NCBI GenBank assembly: GCA_037176725.1
Contig: JAZBRS010000020.1
Coordinates: 96,862,501 to 96,926,500 of the forward strand
Source of the DNA: Posidonia oceanica
Taxonomy: Eukaryota > Streptophyta > Magnoliopsida > Alismatales > Posidoniaceae
Length of the DNA: 64,000 bases
Direction: 5' to 3'
A program made the position numbers and the translations under genes. Shown one piece after another: positions 10,264 to 20,830 of the stretch (position 1 is its first letter; the number at the start of each line of letters is the position of its first letter). The notes under the pieces are model-generated. The model was given only the letters and a program-made list of their open reading frames with translations. It searched no databases and was not told the DNA's origin.

Positions 10264-13165
10264 TCAACGACTAGACTCGCCACTACCCTCACGTCTACCA
10301 CCTGAAGGCCTAGGCGTAGGCTGAGCGACTGAAGACGTAGCCTGACTCCGGCTCCTCTCCCGGGACCCTCGAAATGCAGAACGAATCAAATCAAGATGAG
10401 GCAAGGACCGCAGTCTCTCAACCTGCTTTGCCGACAAAACCATGGAATGCCCCGAGACTATCGGAGCCGCTAGTGCAGGGGCAGGACCAAACACATCAGC
10501 ATTTGGAAGAGCCACCGCCACTGACGCCTCAACATGTGCCATCTGTGCCTCCAGCTCCTACAGCCGCTTGCCACGACGAGCTCTCAACTGCAATAAAGGA
10601 GACAGCAGTCCCAGAGTTAGAATAGTTTATCAAGCAAAAGCTAGTAAATAACCAACATGCCACAACAGAAAAGAGGGTTGCCCTTCTCATAGAGGCTACC
10701 TCAAGTCGAGCCCTAACTACCTCTGCCTCTAACTCCTTATGGTGGCTCACGTGCTCTCGCTCCCATCGGCTAAGACGCTCCTGCAGCTCCTCAACATGCC
10801 CCAGAGCATCAACGAGCTGGCTCTGTGTGGAGCCCGTGGCTGGAGGGGTATGGATCATCTCCATCATTGCCTAGATCTGCAAAGTAAACAAGCGCATAAG
10901 CTGACAAGAAATATATCTAAAGCAAGGAAATAGCAGGTATACCTCTGTATCACGGGCCCGAACCTCCTCAGCGAGTATTTCCTCAAAACGAGAAGCAGCT
11001 GGCTCCACAGTATCAGTAGGAGAAGGCTCTGCACTAGTCGAAGCACCTCCAGCCTGCACGAAGGCAAATAATGTCAATAAACAGCAAGGACAGGGGCAAG
11101 TAACTATCAGAAAAATGCAAAGGCTCACCCATGCCCGAAACTCGTGCAGTTGGGACAGCAACTCATCCCTCTCCCACACCAGCTCCTCAATCCTCAGTGA
11201 AGACTGCCGCTGCTGATCCCTAACTGCCTCCATCATGCCCTCAATAGCAGCCATCTGTGCAACAGGAGGAGATATGTAATTAAAGGAACAAGAAATAAAA
11301 GAACATAAACAAATTACTTACCAACTCCTGAATACAGCCATGGGCAGCCGCCAGCTCCCTCTACAGAGCACTAACACTACTAGCTGGGCAGAAGTCGACA
11401 CCCATCGACACATTGGAGTGACCATAGAAAAGTGAGCGGTGGAAGGTGGCCAGCTGAGCAAACGTGGCATCGAACCAAGTCCTCCATGCTACCTCAGTCT
11501 CTGTAGTACCCTCAGAGGGAGGAACAGAGCCGCCTGAGCGCCAATCCTCAAGCTATGCAGTAAACAATTGAGAAACGTCCAGTTGGCCTCCTCTTGATCC
11601 GAAAGAACGGACTGATGGACCGGACCTCGGGATCACCTGCCTCAAGCTAACTGCCTCAAAGCACGGCCCACCTGATTGTCGCGGCACAAGGAAATGCTGA
11701 AAAGCCAGCACTCCCAAAAGAACAGGTGGGAGCCGTGCACGACAATCTCCTTAGTGGCATGCTCACCCTCGGCATAGGGCCTCCAGATAACCTACAATAG
11801 AACTTAGTCAGAACACAAGCAAGTGTTGTACAAGGAAAGAAAAGACTAAGTACAAGGGCTTACCCACTCCTCTGGGAGGATCTCTAGCAGAAATTGGCCT
11901 AAGTGCCGAACAGGCTGAACTCTCTCAGGGGCCAACTGCACATCGCTCCATCGTCGAGCTCGTGGAAACTCGACGGGACCGTCTGCAGGCGCGCCGGGCC
12001 TCAAATACAGGAAGTGCCATAGATCCAAGTCTACCACACAAAGAAATCAATGAAAAATCAAATACAAGCAACAAACTGGAATAAAGCAGCAAATTAAACA
12101 AAGCATCTCTAACCTGAAAATGGGGAAGACAGCTCGAAAGAGAGTGAGTCTGCCCAGCAAAAAAAGCCTCCAAATGGGAGAGAAGATAGGCCAGCACGGC
12201 CGAGCCCCAAGAGTACGAGCCAATCCTCTCCACATCCAGGAGGAAGGGAGCGAAGCTGGCATGAAGCATCTGGGAGGAAGTGCCGAAAAACAGCTTGTGG
12301 AAGAGGATGGATAAGAAGACTCGCAACTGCTGGTCAACTACAGCAGGAAGACCGGCATCAGCTAGCAAGAGGTCCAAAAAATGATGCGTCAACCAGCCAA
12401 TGTTGACGTGGGTATGGTAGCGGCCGGAGCGTGGAGGACGTAAGCCATAATAGGCCTCCAAAATGTCACCATAGCAGAACTACCAATCTGCTATCAAAGG
12501 CTCACCATCAACCCTCAGACCAACAAGTCGGACCATGTCCTCCAGGGTGATCATCATCTCACCAACACGCAAGACAAAGCTCTCAAAAGGACCGTGAAAC
12601 TGCTCAGCGAAGGGAACAAGCAGCCCCAACTGGATCTCAAATGGCTGGATCTATAGGAAGTGTCCAAAGCCCATATGAGCCAGCCGCTCCTGCTGGAATC
12701 CAGGAAGATGAGTGTAGGCCTCATGGAGAAGCTCGCAACTCGAGCGAGTCTGGCTAGGCAATGGCATCTGACACAAATAAACAAAAAGAAAAACAATAAT
12801 AACTTCTTAACAACAAGTAACTTAAATAAAGAACCAACTACACAACTTAATCTCACCTGACCCAGCTCTGCAAGCTTAGATGCCGTCTGGGCCCTCTTGG
12901 GAGGAGGATAAACAGGGACCTCACCCAGTCCGAGATCATCCTCGTCACTACCGCTCGTCTCCATGCTAGCAGGAGACGGTGCACGAGGGCACCTCACCGG
13001 AAGCTTGTGAGGACGAGAGGAGCTCGCCCCTGCAGCAGAAGGACCCACTTCGTCCCTCCTGGTCTCAACCTCCTCAAGTCTAGGCGGAGTAACGACTGGA
13101 GAACCTCGCACCTCCTCCTTGTCAGAGATCCTGGAAGAGCATGCATGCAAAGCTTGGTCAGACAT
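10264..13165 (-). pseudogene. Antisense plant-mobile-domain gene in element A, spliced, broken
   Basis: PMD proteins are a plant family found both in transposons and in host genes such as MAIN-like. On the minus strand exon 1 (13165-12857) is Pro/Ser-rich and ends CAG|GTGAGA. Exon 2 (12767-12114) holds the PMD core: GEMMITLEDMVRLVGLRVDG, then YYGLRPPRSGRYHTHVNIGW, then LDVERIGSYSWGSAVLAYL. Exon 3 (12030-11864) has LWHFLYLRPGAPADG. A later exon from 11791 starts with IWRPYAEGE. The last exons (about 11254-10264) form a coiled coil and a basic, Ser/Arg-rich tail; one intron is 10588-10699. TAG stops at 12651, 12480, 11553, 11361, 10871 and 10558 each sit where CAG would keep the frame, so it is dead. 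Splice sites are read by eye; the exon 2/3 phase does not fit perfectly. Confidence 0.82.
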
Positions 13166-13189
13166 TCCAAATTAAAAGCCTACATCTAA

Positions 13190-15042
13190 AATACAATTCT
13201 TAAACATTCACTTAACCTTTAACACAACATTAAAAACCACTTTAGATATTTAGTTCAAAAATACTATCCCACCAAGATAATCCACAACAAAGACAGGAAA
13301 ATAAACCCACATTACTTTCAAATACACAACACTTAAAGCACAACTACACCACACCCATATCACACTGAAGCCATGCTAATAACACAGTCATGCCACAGTA
13401 ATATCACATTGGAAAGAAACCAATCAAAAAGTCCACTATAACCACATACATTAACTCAGATCAAATTGCCATCTCACAAACCAAGATCCACATTCTTAAA
13501 CCAATAAGTCTTAAGCACTAACTTAACTTTTGACCACGACATCAAAACCATTAGATGTTTAGTCCTACATTCAAAAAACGTTATCCTACCAAGATAATCC
13601 ATGACAAAGTTAGAAAAACAATTCCACAAGTTATTTCCAACATTTGAAAAAAAAAACCACTAATTACTCCTTCGCAATAACCATTTAGGATCATTCAAAA
13701 ATCCACTATTACCATAGTCATCAACTCAGAAATTCCACAACAGTAAAGTTTTCCACTGTAAGATTATTTCCACAGTCACATTCACAAACTCATGCCCCAC
13801 TGAATTTTCCAAAAAGAACAAATCCATTGCAAGAAAATTCTAAAGAACAAAAATCTACTATCTTATTCATAGAATTCAGATATCATTCAAACTAAAACTT
13901 CATCAACCACTAATTCAGAGCAATATCGTAGTAAAAGAACAAACAAAAATCCACATTAACCACAAGCACATTATGCATTTCAACAAGGCATTCTTTTCTA
14001 GTATTCTCATAAAAACACAAAACTTAAACCATTCCACAACAACATAAATAAACTTGCAATACGAGCAATAACAACAAAACCAACATAAATTGAGCAACAG
14101 GACATAGCCATTTAGGAAAATTCACAAACCACTAAGAAACACTACAACAAAAATTTGATTCACTTTTTTGTCACAGAATTCATTCACAAGCAGACTGAAG
14201 CTCGACAATTAAAACATAACCCATCCACAACAGTCCACACATTCCCTTTTAATCCCGACATTTTCAAAAGATCAAGAAAGAAAAATACAGAGCATAGCCA
14301 TACATGTTGCCATATACAAAAGTATTCACAGAACAAATCCAAAAGAATTTATAAAATCAAACCCATTCACTGAAAAATTCAGACCCATATAACTTTCCCA
14401 AACTAATCAAAATGCCATTCACAGAACAAAGCAAAATTTATTTCTTCATAGAATTCATTCACAAACTAAAATATCATCCAACAAAAAAACAATACAATCC
14501 ATACAGCATTATATTCACAAACTGCCATAGAAGAAGAAAAAAAAACCATACCATCTACAAAATTTTCACTGATTCATCCATTCATTCAATGTCCTTAAAC
14601 AAGCCACTGTGATCCCTGGGCCATTTCTCCACCTCCGACAAGCCTCTGCCACCCACCGTCGCTGCCTACAAACTCCCACTGTCACTGGCCACACCACATT
14701 GAAGCCCCTCATCACCGAAGAATCATACATTTCAGAAGGGACGAAAAGAGCAAAAAGAAACATGGAGGAGCGGAAGAGAAGTCTACCTTCGCCGGCGAGA
14801 CCCGCGGTCCGAACCACTGCCGCTTGCGCCACCCTCACTGCCGCCGCTAGCCATTGGGATGAAGGGGAGAACGCTCACACCACCACCGCACCACGTCGAA
14901 ACCACGCCACACCGCTGGAGACCGCTGCACTGTCGAAACGTCGGAGAGGAACACGGAGGAGCGCTGGGCAGAGGTGGAGAAGTGAGGAGTGAAGCCAGGG
15001 GAGGGGGCGACGGTTCGGTTTTGTTATTGAATCCGCACCCTG
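13190..15042 (-). other. AT-rich spacer upstream of the antisense PMD gene
   Basis: Bases 13190-14560 are A-rich on + with many loose phrases such as ATTCACAAAC and TCCACTA, and no convincing frame. Bases 14600-15040 turn GC-rich and could be the first leader exon and promoter side of the PMD gene, which would make the AT-rich part a long intron. That is inference from composition only. Confidence 0.4.
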
Positions 15043-15184
15043 GTCGCCGAACTTAGTGGCGACAGCATTTGGTGCCGCAAAGATAGGCGACAAACCTTTG
15101 GCTTCCCTAGAAAGCCAACTTTCCCGCCTCAATTTGAACCGCCACTGGGCCACATCAGACTCTGTCGCTGCAAATAGCAACGAC
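15043..15184. repeat. 21-nt hyphenated palindromes between the two antisense genes
   Basis: Units at 15043-15063 (GTCGCC/GGCGAC), 15071-15091 (GGTGCC/GGCGAC) and 15164-15184 (GTCGCT/AACGAC), each with a nine-base centre; the first two are 28 bases apart. A further unit at 15098-15118 has different arms that still pair fully, TTGGCT and AGCCAA, again around nine bases. Confidence 0.8.
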
Positions 15185-15482
15185 AACACAGAAAATACCT
15201 TTTAATTAAACATAAACTTCCCGCCTTATATTTAAACACTAATGCCACGTCAACGCAACAATAAACACATTTAATTTAATAAAATCAGGCTTAAAACAAA
15301 ATAAAATATTATTAATCCATGTTCGAAATATAACATAAACATCAAACCTTGAAATAAACCTAACCATATAATGCCATGCTTAAATAACTAATGTCGAGCA
15401 TCTTGAGGAAGTCCAGCCTATTGTCAAGGTACTTCCGGGGAGTAGGACGGAGCCGTGCATACCACTCCATGTATCTAGCTTC

Positions 15483-16723
15483 CTATGATTCCCGGGAAAT
15501 TCCAAAAGGCCAAGGCACATTCAGAGATGTCCATCGGCCGATATAAACCCAGCGGGCTACGTACTTCAAAGCCATCCTCTCCGCACGATCACTGTCTTCC
15601 TTGCGGGCACAAATCGGAGGAGTTAGCACTGAATCAGCCTGAACAGTAAGCTCCTGATTCAACAGGTGTGGCAATGCTAGATGGGATACAGTACAAATGA
15701 TTTGGCCGCAACCAAGACGAGTTCAAAATGGCTATAGACTGTGCTCATCACTTGGGCCCTATGAGCCTCAGGCAGTTTTGGCACAAAATCAAAATCCTGC
15801 AATGATAAGTGGTCAAGACGGAGTATGCAGTCATAGAAGTTTAATCCAACAAAATCTGCATAACAGCGGCAATGAGATATGAACCATCTATGCAGTAGCA
15901 GTGGAGCGCCAAAGAACTTCCCTGAACAAGAGGCGCTAGAGAGTCCCTCCATGGTATATGCTAACACAGCAGGGATCAGGTACAAGTCTGGTCGAGCCGC
16001 CACTAACATAAGGAGATCCACGTGATGAAGGTCTAGTGTGAGGTTTTCATCAGCGAATAATGCAAGCCCACCAACAGCTACAAATAGACAGAGCTTCAGT
16101 TCAGTCTCACCAAGCTGTCGAGTACTAAGATTTCCCACAAGCCTCGAAGGAAAAGCCTCCCCAAGTGTACCAAAGCCTTACTAGCATCCTGATCTTTTGC
16201 TAGATACCAGCCTATTTTCTTGGAATCCACGATTTCAATAGAGATGGCAAAACAATTGTCCGGCACTTCAGTGGATTCCACTGCTAGCCCAAGCAAGTAA
16301 GTTGCCTCCTCACATGAAATCAAGGTCTCCCCACAAGAAAAGTTGAAGGTGTTGGAGGAGTTGTTCCAGAAAGCCATCAAGGCATGCAGTAATGGCCAAG
16401 GTAGAAGAGTACGAATCAAATTGAGGAGTTTGTAAAAACCACTGGATCCGAAGAGATGCCTATTGTTCTCTGCTCGGTTAATCAAAAGTGACACCCAAGG
16501 CAAAGTATACCGGAAGGAGTTATGAAAATTTGGGCACCCAATAAGGTTTACTATGGCCTACCACAGGTAAACAATCAGAAACAGGGTTACAAACAAGCAG
16601 GAAACACAGAAACAAAGAGTAAGAACATACCTGATCCTCACGGAACGCTTCCATCAGGTGATTAGGGATGTCAACCACCTTCTCCACAGCAAAAGTCGAG
16701 GAGGAGAAGAAAGGAAGCTTCAT
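15483..16723 (-). pseudogene. Second antisense gene in element A: PMD/DUF7745-like, broken
   Basis: Exon 1 (16723-16631) starts MKLPFFSSS and ends at CAG|GTATGT. A 73-bp intron follows, with acceptor GTAG at 16558-16561, and exon 2 starts at 16557. The protein then shows NLIRTLLPWPLLHALMAFW, FSCGETLISCEEATYLLGL (the signature of PMD-type domains) and, after a frameshift near 16160, IPAVLAYTMEGL and a FFGAPLLLHRWFISH segment like those of DUF7745 proteins. Another frameshift near 15690 leads into a basic tail ending at 15483. It is distinct from the neighbouring PMD gene and lies in the same orientation. A role in the element is unknown; capture from the host is possible. Confidence 0.65.
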
Positions 16724-16739
16724 AGTTAATGGAAAAAAG

Positions 16740-17432
16740 CCTAATTGTGTAAAATATTCCCTAGTACGACAAGTACGGCCCCTTTTATCCTATCCCGTCG
16801 AAGATAACGAAGGATAAAACCAGTTTCTGAGACAAAATAGTGGGAAGATAGGCTATCGCCGCCGCATTCGGCGACTACACTAGGCGCCACCTAAAACAGC
16901 GACGAAGACAGGCACAGAATCGACTGGCGACTTCATCAGGAAGTCCTGTCAAATTGCCTCACACAGCACCCCTTTATGGAAGATGGTGTTACCAACTGCA
17001 AACTCAGAACAAAGCTGAAGAATGAGCTCGCACCTTAAGAGTTCATACGGTGTTCATAGATACAACTGCTTCGACCAAAAGGTAGACATCAGTTTGGCAG
17101 GTGAAGGGTTCACTCCCTCACTTGGTTCTTTACACATGGAACCTCTTTACTTGCCAAATCAAGTTGTAGGACGACGGTCCTTTCTCGAGAGTACTGGTCA
17201 CACTTGAGGACGGAAAACACTTAACCACAACGAATTGCATTCATTCATTTTGCATATGTCCATATGGTTTGGGACCAACCGTACCCTGCTGGCCTAACCT
17301 AGCATATGGACCATTCATTGCATTGTATGTTGACCTTGCATTAGCATTTGTTTGCTTGAATCATGCATCCATGCATTACTTCTCATATCATTGGAAGTGG
17401 AGCACAAACGGAGCAAATGTTCTTCAAGAGTG
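16740..17432 (+). other. Element A 3' non-coding sequence up to the C junction
   Basis: No gene seen. It contains a palindrome array (16855-16931) just upstream of the second antisense gene, so it may hold that gene's promoter. Similarity to element C's LTR starts abruptly near 17433, which marks the truncated edge of C. Confidence 0.6.
16855..16931. repeat. Array of three 21-nt hyphenated palindromes, step 28
   Basis: Units start at 16855, 16883 and 16911, exactly 28 apart: ATCGCC/GGCGAC, GGCGCC/AGCGAC and GGCACA/GGCGAC, each around nine different bases. The array sits about 130 bases upstream of the antisense gene start at 16723. Confidence 0.82.
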
Positions 17433-18005
17433 TTAGAAAGGGCTCGCTTTAGCTCTCTGAATTTTGGCGGTCCGGGGTTTGAATTGTTGGGTTTCGACGG
17501 TTTTATCCGATGAGGCCTCTGCACATGAAGGATGGTGGCAGGCCGACGCGGGATGGCAGAGGTGATGGGGAGTTACTTCAGCAAGGTGGCAAGGTGGCAG
17601 GTGGACGTAGAAGTCCTCCGGAAGTGATGGGCAGAGACGGCCGGTCGAGGCTGTGCGCGCGGCAAGTTTGAACCGCACGCGAAAGAGGAGAATTGCAGTA
17701 AGTCACCGTCGTGAAGAGCGACCAACCCTGTCGCCACTAGCAAGGGCGACAACAACTAGTCACCTCTGCATGTGGCGACCAAGGGTCTCCCTCTCCAACA
17801 GGGCTTGCTGTAGGCTGGACTGGGCTGTTGGTGGGCCTGAATTTTTGTGTAAATGGACTTGGGTGTTTTTTGTGGATTTTGGGTTAATTTTGAAGGGTTT
17901 CGATGGGGTTTAAATGGGTTTGAGGTCTGGGTCTGCCATGCCAAGATCTGAGCTTGCTTCTGGAGAGATCCACCATCGTTCGACTGTCAAAATGGGGTGT
18001 CAATA
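17433..18005 (-). repeat. Element C 3' LTR, truncated
   Basis: It aligns with 52998-53567 of the intact C LTR (shared phrases such as GAATTTTGGCGG and GGGTTTGAATTGTTGGG). Only about 573 of 2133 bases remain; the rest is deleted at the junction with element A. The LTR terminus, normally CA on +, has decayed to TA at 18004-18005. Confidence 0.88.
17702..17779. repeat. Array of three 21-nt hyphenated palindromes in the C 3' LTR
   Basis: Units at 17702, 17730 and 17759 (steps 28 and 29) correspond to 53264, 53292 and 53321 in the other C LTR. Two arms have changed from GTCGCC to GTCACC, the kind of change expected at a methylated CG. Confidence 0.8.
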
Positions 18006-18070
18006 GATGCCCCTCCCTGAGCGAGGTCGAGGGAACCAAGGCCACTGCTCAGGGTTGACAAGACACCCCA
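17993..18070 (-). promoter_or_regulatory. Element C polypurine tract in a stem-loop at the 3' LTR edge
   Basis: The polypurine tract primes plus-strand DNA synthesis; on minus it reads GGGAGGGGCATC just before the LTR. Flanking bases pair in order: TGGGG with CCCCA (17993-17997 with 18066-18070), TGTCAA with TTGACA, and CCTGAGC with GCTCAGG (18016-18022 with 18047-18053), so the tract sits in a bulge. The same design occurs in D and A/B. Confidence 0.7.
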
Positions 18071-18439
18071 CTTGACGCTGATGAGAGCCAGATGTTACTG
18101 TAGGCGTGAGTCACTTATTCGGTGAATGCACCGAAAATCATGACTTGTTGCCACAATGAGGATGCTAATGTGATGCTTACGCTAATGCAATGCCTACACT
18201 AACGCTCATTGCGTTGTACTCCACTGGGGGAAAAGTGGGTGATGCATGCACATGAGTGTGGCGGAAAAATGCAATGCAAAGGTCGCCAGGCCAAAGTAGC
18301 CAGACGGTTTAAGTGCGCTGGGCCAAAGTAGCTTTAGTACGGGTTTGGTATCAAATGCAAGATGTTGTGGATGTGCATGCGGTGGCGGGCACGTAATGCC
18401 AAGGAAGTGATCCTGGACCATGCACTACCGTGGGTGTTA

Positions 18440-18800
18440 TCTCAAGCTGGCTGGCTGTATGGAAGCCGCGAAATGCTGAAGATACCACTTTAAGCAATGC
18501 GCGAACCAGGGGTTCGATTCCTAAGTATGCCATGTCCGAGACGCTGAATGCGGGAGTTGGGGTAATGACTACAGAGGAGTAGCAACGCAATAAGAATGCA
18601 ATGTCATGCGATGTTATGCAGTGAAATGCAGTGTATATACAGTGTGACGCCGAGCATGTGAAACCGAGGAAACGATCCTGGCCGCGCACCACAGCGAGTA
18701 TCATCCAAAGCGGGCAAATTTCACAGAGCTGCGAGTGCTGAGGATGCTACCTTAAGTAGTGCGTGAACCAGGGGTTCGAATCCTAAGCGCGCGATGTCCG
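18440..18800 (+). repeat. Tandem duplication carrying Pol III B-box-like words
   Basis: Two related segments share the order GCGAANTGCTGA, TTAAG, then GAACCAGGGGTTCGANTCC and ATGTCCG. GGTTCGATTCC (near 18510) and GGTTCGAATCC (near 18774) match the B-box consensus of tRNA-type promoters. No clear A-box or tRNA fold is seen, so this may be chance or a tRNA-derived fragment. Confidence 0.45.
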
Positions 18801-18899
18801 TGTAATGATGAAATGCAACACTAGGACTGACTCTACGGAGGATACAAAGAAGCTACATGATGTCATGTAATGAGATGCTAATGCTATGTAACAGAATGC

Positions 18900-19110
18900 T
18901 ATTACACTATGACGAAAGGTGATAAGTTAACAGACCTATCACCGGTTAGTTAGGGGTTATCAGCCCTATGAGGAGTTAACAGACTCATCACCGGATAGTT
19001 GGGGAGTATCGACCAGCGAGGAGTTAACAAACTCATCACCAGATAGTTGGGGCTATCAGCCCGTGAGGAGTTAACAGACTCATCACCGGATAGTTGGGGC
19101 TATCAACCTG
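18900..19110 (+). repeat. Hairpin repeat array in C 3' region
   Basis: About four units of roughly 60 bp pair two short self-complementary words: GATAAGTTAACAGACYYATC and GGATAGTTGGGGCTATC. Further copies lie at 19675-19850 and at 47595-47650 on the other side of D. Element D carries the same kind of array at 26105-26620. Confidence 0.75.
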
Positions 19111-19593
19111 ATGGATGGTGACAGGCCAGCGAGTCTGTCAGGCAAGAGGAGTGATCACAAGTGGGATAACTTGTAACCACAAATGCAAAGGGAATACCAT
19201 ATCCGAAGGTGTGCAGAGGTCTGTAGACGCTGCCGTAACAGTTAGGGATGTCAGCCCGGATGCAGATGGAAATGTGATACCAGAGGACAGCCAAATAAAG
19301 ATGCCCCTGGTATCAATGAAAGACAACAAGGGACAGTCGAAGCGCCCATTGCATCAAAATGCAAAGTGGAGACAAAACTAACGAGTTTATCAACCGAGTA
19401 GTTAGGGGTACCAGCCCAGTGCAATGAGATGGATGTAAGGGCTCACCATGCGATGTGCAATGCCAGTGGGGAATGCAATGGGATAATGCAAAGGGAAATG
19501 CAGGGTGACATTTTAATGGGTGTCAACCGAGCAGTTGGGGCTGCCAGCCCGATGAGATGGGGGAGTGATACCATAGGGCAGCAAAAAATGATA

Positions 19594-19627
19594 CCCCTGG
19601 TATCATTCCCAGGAATGATACCAGGGG
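19594..19627. repeat. Perfect 16-bp inverted repeat with 2-base loop
   Basis: CCCCTGGTATCATTCC, then CA, then its exact reverse complement. The matching place in element D (27264-27292) has CCCCTGGTGTC and GACACCAGGGG, so one base pair has changed from A-T to G-C with pairing kept. Role unknown. Confidence 0.85.
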
Positions 19628-19922
19628 ATAACCGAAGCGCCCCTAGCATCAGAATGCGAAGGATGGATGGATGGATGATAAGTTAACGGACCTATCGCTA
19701 GATAGTTGGGGCTATCAGCCCAATGATAAGTTGACAGACCTATCGCTGAGTAGTTGGGGCTGCCATCCCGAATGCAGAGGATGGATGCAAGATGATAAGT
19801 TAACGGACCTATCGCTGAGTAGTTAGGGCTGCCAGCTCGGATGCAAAGGATAGTGTGGGGGCCCATCGTGGTGGGTGTGCAATGGTCTCAGAGCGGGCAT
19901 GTGATGTAGCGTCACAAGGTGA

Positions 19923-19927
19923 CAAAT
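19923..19927. repeat. Target-site duplication CAAAT, left of D
   Basis: CAAAT directly precedes D's LTR terminus TGTAGCGATC and recurs exactly at 46225-46229 after the other terminus. A 5-bp duplication is normal for Ty3/gypsy integrase. Confidence 0.96.
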
Positions 19928-20189
19928 TGTAGCGATCCCGATCGGAATCAGGCTCGCTATTTAGCGGCTATTGGATCCGAGGAAGAGGCTCGACTCGAAA
20001 ACACTTGAAATCGAGGAGAAAAGAGAAAGATAAGACAAATCAGAGTCGCCACCATGTCTATTAACGGGAGACAAGGAAAATCGGGGGAAATGCGTGAATT
20101 AACACGCAAAACCAAGCAAGAAATGTAAAGCAAAGCAATGCAAAGGAAACAAATGCAAATACATGCAAATGAGATGACTCTAGCCTAGG

Positions 20190-20312
20190 ATAAGGGCAGT
20201 ATGGTCATTGCGGGCCAAAAGACAGGGCAAGGACTCCTGTTACGTGCGGGGAAGGTGTTAGGCACCCCCGACACGCCCGAGAATCGGTCTTTCTAGGCTT
20301 ACGCTCGCATAC
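20190..20312 (-). promoter_or_regulatory. LTR core conserved across C, D and E
   Basis: The phrases GTCATTGCGGGCCAA, GGCAAGGACTCCT, GAAGGTGTTAGGCACCCC and GATCGGTCTTTCT recur in the C LTR (51650-51770), the other D LTR (40854-40976) and solo LTR E (59120-59255), while most other LTR sequence has diverged. On minus it lies a few hundred bases from the LTR 3' end, so an R/U5 role such as RNA 3'-end formation is possible (inference). Confidence 0.7.
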
Positions 20313-20549
20313 GCAGGGAAGTGCAGGATTGAATGCCTATGTGCCTATGAATGCCTAAATGAATGCTCAAGGTGTGCTCTAAGTGGAGAAATGCAGGGCA
20401 AGGAAGTAAACGTGCTATCTAAGTGCTCAGCTACGCTGTCTGTGTTCCGAACCGGGCGAAACCTGGCTCGTGAGAACTCCAGGTAGTAAGCATCACAGCC
20501 CTATATGCAAATGCAAGCGAAAAAGCGAAACAACGGCAAAGCCATGCAA

Positions 20550-20830
20550 TGCGATCGACATGCAAGAGAAAACGGCGTAAAGCACGCAAAACGAGGCAAA
20601 AAAAACAGGAAAGTGCGCAAAACGGTGCAAAAAAACAAGGTCGGCACGTAAAACGGGCGAGAAAACAAGGCGGCACGCAAATCGGTGCAAAGGACGATGA
20701 CGGGCACGCAAAACTGTGCCAAAAACAGGGCAAGCGCGCAAAACGACGTGCAAGACAAAGCAGGCACGCAAAACTGTGCCAAAACGAGAACGGGCACGCA
20801 AAACGGTGCCAAAACTGCGAGATAAAACCT
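20550..20830 (-). repeat. Hairpin minisatellite in D LTR
   Basis: About eight units of roughly 30 bp, best form GGGCACGCAAAACGGTGCC, where GGCAC pairs with GTGCC around eight bases. It is repeated at 41215-41495 in the other LTR, with a looser version in E (59560-59760). Confidence 0.8.

Larger units (their letters stand above)
18006..19922 (-). other. Element C 3' non-coding region
   Basis: No gene. From the LTR inward it holds the polypurine region, a duplicated stretch with GGTTCGANTCC words (18440-18800), an array of GATAG/CTATC hairpins (18900-19110 and 19675-19850), and two copies of a module made of a TGATACC hairpin followed by a GAAGCGCCC phrase (19260-19360 and 19560-19650). Element D has counterparts at 26105-27330. 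Confidence 0.75.

Noticed and set aside
14609..15056. Arg/Thr/Ala-rich frames on + near the GC-rich block
   Set aside because: They are opposite to the antisense PMD gene's presumed leader and show no domain; composition explains them.
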